The notes under the pieces were generated by a model that was not told the DNA's origin, did no database searches, and saw nothing but the letters and a program-made list of their open reading frames with translations. 64,000 nucleotides of DNA, from the NCBI RefSeq assembly GCF_030680185.1, contig NZ_JAUXVZ010000053.1:1-64000 (forward strand), given 5' to 3'. Origin of the DNA: Phenylobacterium sp. (GTDB lineage: Bacteria > Pseudomonadota > Alphaproteobacteria > Caulobacterales > Caulobacteraceae). Position 1 is the first letter of the stretch, and the number at the start of each line of letters is the position of its first letter. This document shows, one piece after another, positions 60,405-64,000 of this stretch. The translations under genes were made by a program, and so were the position numbers.

Positions 60405-62768
60405 ATGGCGCAGGATCTGGGACGAACAGTGGGCCGGGTCCTCGTGGGCCTCGCCCTCGCCGGCTGGACCACTGGTGCGGCCGCCGAACCTGCGCGGACC
60501 AGCCATCCGGTGGCGGGCCTTGAAGCCCCGGCGGAAATCCTGATCGACCGATGGGGCGTCTCTCACATCTACGCCCAGAGCGTCCGCGACGCGTTTTTCC
60601 TCCAGGGCTACAATGTCGCCCGCGACCGGCTGTGGCAGATCGACCTGTGGCGCAAGCGGGGTCTGGGCCTGCTGGCCAAGGACTTCGGCCCCGACTTCGC
60701 CGCCCAGGACCGGGCCGCCAGGCTCTTCCTCTATCGCGGCGACATGGCCGCCGAGTGGGCCGCCTATGGCCCCAAGGCCCAGGGCTACGCCCAGGCCTTC
60801 ACCGCCGGGATCAACGCCTATGTCGGCGAGGTCCGGTCCGGCGCGCGGCCCCTGCCCGAAGAATTCCAGGTCACCGCGACCACGCCTGACCTCTGGCGGC
60901 CCGAAGAGGTGGTGCGCATCCGCAGCCACGGCCTGACCCGCAACGCCGCCGCCGAGGTCGAGCGCGCGCAGATCACCTGTGCGGCGGGTCTGGAGGCCAA
61001 CGCCCTGAACCGGAAGCTGGAGCCCGCCCATCAGCTCTCGATTCCCGAAGGCCTCGATCCCTGCACGATCCCGGCAGGCGTCCTGGCTGACTACCGGCTG
61101 GCCACCCAGGGCGTCGAGTTCAGCTCCGAGCGTGTGGTCGCCATCGCCGAGGACATCCCCGCCGACGCCATCGGCTCCAACAACTGGACCGTCGCCCCCT
61201 CCCGCACGGCGACCGGGCGGCCGATCCTGGCCAACGACCCGCACCGGGCCCACGGCGTGCCGTCCCTGCGCTACATCGTCCACATGGAGGCCCCGGGTTT
61301 CTCGGCCATCGGCGCGGGCGAGCCGGCCCTGCCCGGCGTCTCCATCGGCCATAACGGGACCATCGCCTTTGGCCTGACCATCTTCCCGGCCGACCAGGAG
61401 GATCTCTACGTCTATGAGACCCATCCGGACGATCCGAACCGCTATCGCTACGGCGACGGCTGGGCGGAGATGGAGGTGGTCACCGAGACGGTGGAGGTCA
61501 AAGGCCAGGCCTCGCGCACCGTCGATCTGAAGTTCACCCGCCACGGTCCGGTGGTGTTCGCCGATCCCGAGCAGCGCCGCGCCTATGCGGTGCGCAGCGT
61601 CTGGAGCGATCCGGGCACCTCGGCCTATTTCGGCTCGTCCGACTACATGACCGCGCAGAACTGGGATGAGTTTTCCGGCGCCATGAGCCGGTTCGGAACC
61701 CCCAGCGAGAACCAGGTCTATGCCGACACCGCCGGCAATATCGGCTGGATCGCCGCGGGCCGCGTGCCGGTGCGCCAGGGGTGGGACGGGCTGATGCCGG
61801 TGCCCGGCGACGGCCGCTATGAATGGGCGGGCTATATGGCCGCCAGCGACCTGCCCAGCCGCTACAATCCCGAGACCGGCTGGCTGGCCTCGGCCAATCA
61901 GTTCAACCTGCCCGCCGACTATCCGGCCGAGCGCCAGGTCAGCTTCGAGTGGAGCAATCGCGCGCGGATGGCGCGCATCGCCCAGGTGCTGGAGGCCGAC
62001 AGCGATCTGACCCTGGCTGAGGCCATGGCGCTGCAGACCGATCCGACCAATGTCACGGCCGCGCCCCTCATCCCCCTGCTGAACGACATCCCTGCGCCTG
62101 CGCCGGACCTGGCCGCCACCATCGCCCTCTTGCAGGCTTGGGACGGCCGGACCGACGCCGACAGCGCCGCGGCCGCCCTCTATGAGGTCTGGCTCTTCAA
62201 GCATCTGGGCCGCGCCACGGTGCGCGCCGCGGCGCCCGCCGAGGTCCAGGCCCTGATCGGCAACGGCGACCAACCGGCGATCAGCGACTACCTGGCCGCC
62301 GCCGCGCCGGCCGAGCGGGCGCCGATCCTGGCGGCCAGCCTGACGGCGGCGATGAAGGAGGTGAGCACGAAGCTGGGCCCCGATCCCTCGGCCTGGGCCT
62401 GGGGCGACCTGCATCACGCACGCTTCGAGCACGCCCTTGCGCCCTTGATGAAGGCGGACGCCGCCGAGCGTCTGGCCGTCGGCCCGGCGCCCATGGCCGG
62501 AACCATGCTGAGCCCGCTGGCGGCCACCTGGCGGGCGAGCGACTATCGGGTGGTGTCAGGCGCCTCGTTCCGCATGGTCCTGGATGTGGGCGCCTGGGAC
62601 AACAGCGTGGCGATCAACACGCCTGGTCAGTCGGGCGATCCGGCCAGCCCGCACTATCGCGACCTCTTTCCCCTGTGGGTGAAGGGCGAGTACGTGCCGC
62701 TGCTCTATAGCCGGCCGGCCATCGAGGCGGCGACGGAGACGGTGCTGACCCTGACGCCGGCGCCGTAG
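60405..62768 (+). CDS. Penicillin acylase family Ntn hydrolase (acyl-homoserine-lactone acylase-like)
   Basis: A 787-residue periplasmic pro-enzyme. ATG 60405 has CAGGGAGG upstream; TTG 60396 is too close to it. Signal peptide GRVLVGLALAGWTTGAAAEP. Alpha chain: IDRWGVSHIYAQSVRDAFFL and QGYNVARDRLWQIDLWRKRG. Autoprocessing would occur before Ser258 (GSNNWTV), which becomes the N-terminal nucleophile of the beta chain; Asn-Asp-Pro-His (LANDPHRAHGVPS) follows as expected. The family cleaves acyl amides such as beta-lactam side chains or quorum-sensing acyl-homoserine lactones; the choice cannot be read from sequence. Confidence 0.88.
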   Translation: MAQDLGRTVGRVLVGLALAGWTTGAAAEPARTSHPVAGLEAPAEILIDRWGVSHIYAQSVRDAFFLQGYNVARDRLWQIDLWRKRGLGLLAKDFGPDFAAQDRAARLFLYRGDMAAEWAAYGPKAQGYAQAFTAGINAYVGEVRSGARPLPEEFQVTATTPDLWRPEEVVRIRSHGLTRNAAAEVERAQITCAAGLEANALNRKLEPAHQLSIPEGLDPCTIPAGVLADYRLATQGVEFSSERVVAIAEDIPADAIGSNNWTVAPSRTATGRPILANDPHRAHGVPSLRYIVHMEAPGFSAIGAGEPALPGVSIGHNGTIAFGLTIFPADQEDLYVYETHPDDPNRYRYGDGWAEMEVVTETVEVKGQASRTVDLKFTRHGPVVFADPEQRRAYAVRSVWSDPGTSAYFGSSDYMTAQNWDEFSGAMSRFGTPSENQVYADTAGNIGWIAAGRVPVRQGWDGLMPVPGDGRYEWAGYMAASDLPSRYNPETGWLASANQFNLPADYPAERQVSFEWSNRARMARIAQVLEADSDLTLAEAMALQTDPTNVTAAPLIPLLNDIPAPAPDLAATIALLQAWDGRTDADSAAAALYEVWLFKHLGRATVRAAAPAEVQALIGNGDQPAISDYLAAAAPAERAPILAASLTAAMKEVSTKLGPDPSAWAWGDLHHARFEHALAPLMKADAAERLAVGPAPMAGTMLSPLAATWRASDYRVVSGASFRMVLDVGAWDNSVAINTPGQSGDPASPHYRDLFPLWVKGEYVPLLYSRPAIEAATETVLTLTPAP

Positions 62769-62774
62769 AGCCGT

Positions 62775-64000
62775 CTAAAGCGGCAGGTGGGCGATGACCT
62801 TTGGCGTCAGATAGGCGTCGATGCCCTCCATGCCGCCCTCGCGGCCATAGCCGCTCTCCTTGACGCCGCCGAAGGGCGCCTCGGGGCCGCCGACGGCGAA
62901 GGTGTTGAGGCCGACCATGCCGGCCTCAAGGTTGCGGCCGAGCCAGGCGGCGGTCTCCTGCGAGCGGGTAAAGGCGTAGGCCGCCAGGCCGTAGGCTGTG
63001 CCATTGGCCCTCGCCATCGCCTCGTCCCGGTCGGTGAAGGGCGACAGGATGGCGATGGGGCCGAAAGGCTCCTCGTGCAGGATCGCGGCGGTCTCGGGCG
63101 CGTCGGTCAGGACCGTGGGGCGATAGAAGTAGCCGCGATTGCCCAGCCGCTCGCCGCCGGTCCGCACCTGGGCGCCGGCCTCGACAGCGCCGATGACGGC
63201 CGCCTCCACCGCCGCCAGCCGGCGGTCATGGGCCAGCGGCCCCATCTCGGTGCGCGGGTCCAGGCCGTCGCCCACCACCAGCTTCTCGGCGCCGGCCACG
63301 AAGGCCTCGACCACTTGGTCGTAGATCGGCGCCTCCACATAGAAGCGGGTCGGCGAGATGCAGACCTGGCCAGCGTTGCGGAACTTGCCCTGGACCAGGG
63401 TCTGGGCGACCTCGATGGGGTCCATGTCGGCGAAGACCATCACCGGCGCATGGCCGCCGAGCTCCATGGTGCAGGGCTTCATGTGCCCCGCAGCCTGCTG
63501 CGCCAACAGCTTGCCGACCGGGACCGAGCCGGTGAACGAGACTTTGCGGATGATCGGCGAGGCGATCAGGTGTGCGGAGATCTCTGCGGGCCGCCCGAAG
63601 ACCAGGTTGAGCACCCCGGCGGGAAGGCCGGCATCGGCCAGGGCCTGGGCAAGCGCAATGCAGCCGCCCGGCGCATCCTCCGGACCCTTCAGGATCATCG
63701 AACAGCCGGCCGCCAGCGCGCTGCCGATCTTGCCCGCCGCCTGGGAGGCCGGGAAGTTCCACGGGGTGAAGGCCGCGACGGGGCCGACGGGGTGGCGGGT
63801 CACGGTCCACATGAGCCCCGGCTGATTGGCGGGAATCACCCGGCCATAGGCCCGGCGGCCCTCTTCAGCCGCCCACTCGAAGTGGCGGGCGCAGCCCTCG
63901 ATCTCCATCCGCGCCTGGGCGAGCGGCTTGCCCTGTTCGCGGGTCAGGTCGCGGGCGATGGGGTCCAGGCGTTGGCGGATCAGGGCCGCGGCGCCCCGCA
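62775..64000 (-). CDS. Aldehyde dehydrogenase family protein (runs off right edge)
   Basis: The open frame continues in phase to the window edge (PIARDLTREQGKPLAQARME before the first internal Met at 63908), so the N-terminus lies outside. At least 408 residues are visible. Marks: TPWNFPASQAAGKIGSALAA (NAD site), SFTGSVPVGKLLA, ELGGHAPV with general-base Glu, and RNAGQVCISPTRF with the catalytic Cys; NEEPFG-type HEEPFGPIA and GLNTFAVGGPEAPFGGVKES complete it. It resembles NAD(P)-dependent succinate-semialdehyde dehydrogenases. It converges with the acylase gene. Confidence 0.9.
   Translation of the reverse strand, partial: RGAAALIRQRLDPIARDLTREQGKPLAQARMEIEGCARHFEWAAEEGRRAYGRVIPANQPGLMWTVTRHPVGPVAAFTPWNFPASQAAGKIGSALAAGCSMILKGPEDAPGGCIALAQALADAGLPAGVLNLVFGRPAEISAHLIASPIIRKVSFTGSVPVGKLLAQQAAGHMKPCTMELGGHAPVMVFADMDPIEVAQTLVQGKFRNAGQVCISPTRFYVEAPIYDQVVEAFVAGAEKLVVGDGLDPRTEMGPLAHDRRLAAVEAAVIGAVEAGAQVRTGGERLGNRGYFYRPTVLTDAPETAAILHEEPFGPIAILSPFTDRDEAMARANGTAYGLAAYAFTRSQETAAWLGRNLEAGMVGLNTFAVGGPEAPFGGVKESGYGREGGMEGIDAYLTPKVIAHLPL

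Noticed and set aside
60336..62432. 698-codon open frame antisense to the acylase gene
   Set aside because: Arises from high third-position GC of the real gene; no recognisable domains and the acylase on the other strand is complete.
1..64000. CRISPR arrays or cas genes
   Set aside because: No regularly spaced repeats and no Cas-like proteins were seen on either strand.

Overview
This is a gene-dense, GC-rich bacterial chromosome segment, most likely from an alphaproteobacterium of the Caulobacteraceae (Phenylobacterium or Caulobacter-like). The grounds are the overall codon and base style, a perfect GTTC-N7-GTTC LexA-type box (the alphaproteobacterial SOS box) at 10774, a chemotaxis receptor ending in a WEEF tail, several TonB-dependent receptors, and an HWE-family sensor kinase. 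No rRNA operon or CRISPR array was found. One tRNA gene (Ser, GGA anticodon) was found. The genus is an inference.

Layout. 0-10.7 kb is ordinary housekeeping and envelope content: an aldo/keto reductase end, GNAT and VOC proteins, a methyl-accepting chemotaxis protein, an OprB-like porin, and the conserved lysophospholipase/ABC-transporter group (ybbP-like permease, ybbA-like ATPase, divergent tesA-like esterase). 10.7-12.4 kb holds a two-gene unit with 4-nt overlap: a 382-residue protein with a C-terminal GHH/HNH-like candidate nuclease domain, followed by a small acidic candidate immunity protein. A consensus SOS box lies about 100 bp upstream. 12.5-14.1 kb has a TPR protein and a methyltransferase. 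14.1-15.9 kb is a scar of mobile DNA: an orphan DUF4062 protein and the C-terminal fragment of a tyrosine integrase.

15.9-30.9 kb is a sulfur-acquisition cluster: two TonB-dependent receptors, an MFS symporter, two Fe(II)/2-oxoglutarate dioxygenases of the TauD/AtsK type, a complete sulfate ABC transporter (sbp-cysT-cysW-cysA), two Rrf2-family regulators with clustered cysteines, and an FAD/NAD(P)-binding protein. Short palindromes and a 16-bp element shared between two promoters suggest Rrf2 control. The likely logic is that organosulfur compounds enter through the outer-membrane receptors and the MFS carrier, the dioxygenases release sulfite or sulfate, and the ABC transporter serves free sulfate.

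30.9-42.26 kb is a genomic island. It begins at a truncated SLC13 transporter gene and ends against the 3' end of tRNA-Ser. It carries a ParB-methyltransferase/DUF5681 pair, a DUF4352/LprI-like membrane protein, a hairpin-rich 545-bp leader followed by a coupled DUF3489-DUF2924-large serine recombinase cassette, a GIY-YIG-like nuclease, a TIGR04141/DUF6119 protein (a sporadic, defence-island type family), and a 3'-truncated IS1182-type transposase.

42.3-64 kb returns to core-like genes: msrA, transporters, small envelope proteins, oxygenase, sulfatase, nitrilase-type hydrolase, lepA, GST, two adjacent sensor kinases, a DAACS symporter, a penicillin-acylase/AHL-acylase family enzyme, and an aldehyde dehydrogenase running off the right edge. 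The first sensor kinase has an N-terminal domain keeping all seven ETR1 ethylene-binding residues at identical spacing.

The most promising undescribed items are the SOS-boxed toxin/immunity pair, the GIY-YIG plus TIGR04141 pair in the tRNA-Ser island, the structured leader of the DUF3489-DUF2924-recombinase cassette, and the ETR1-like kinase.
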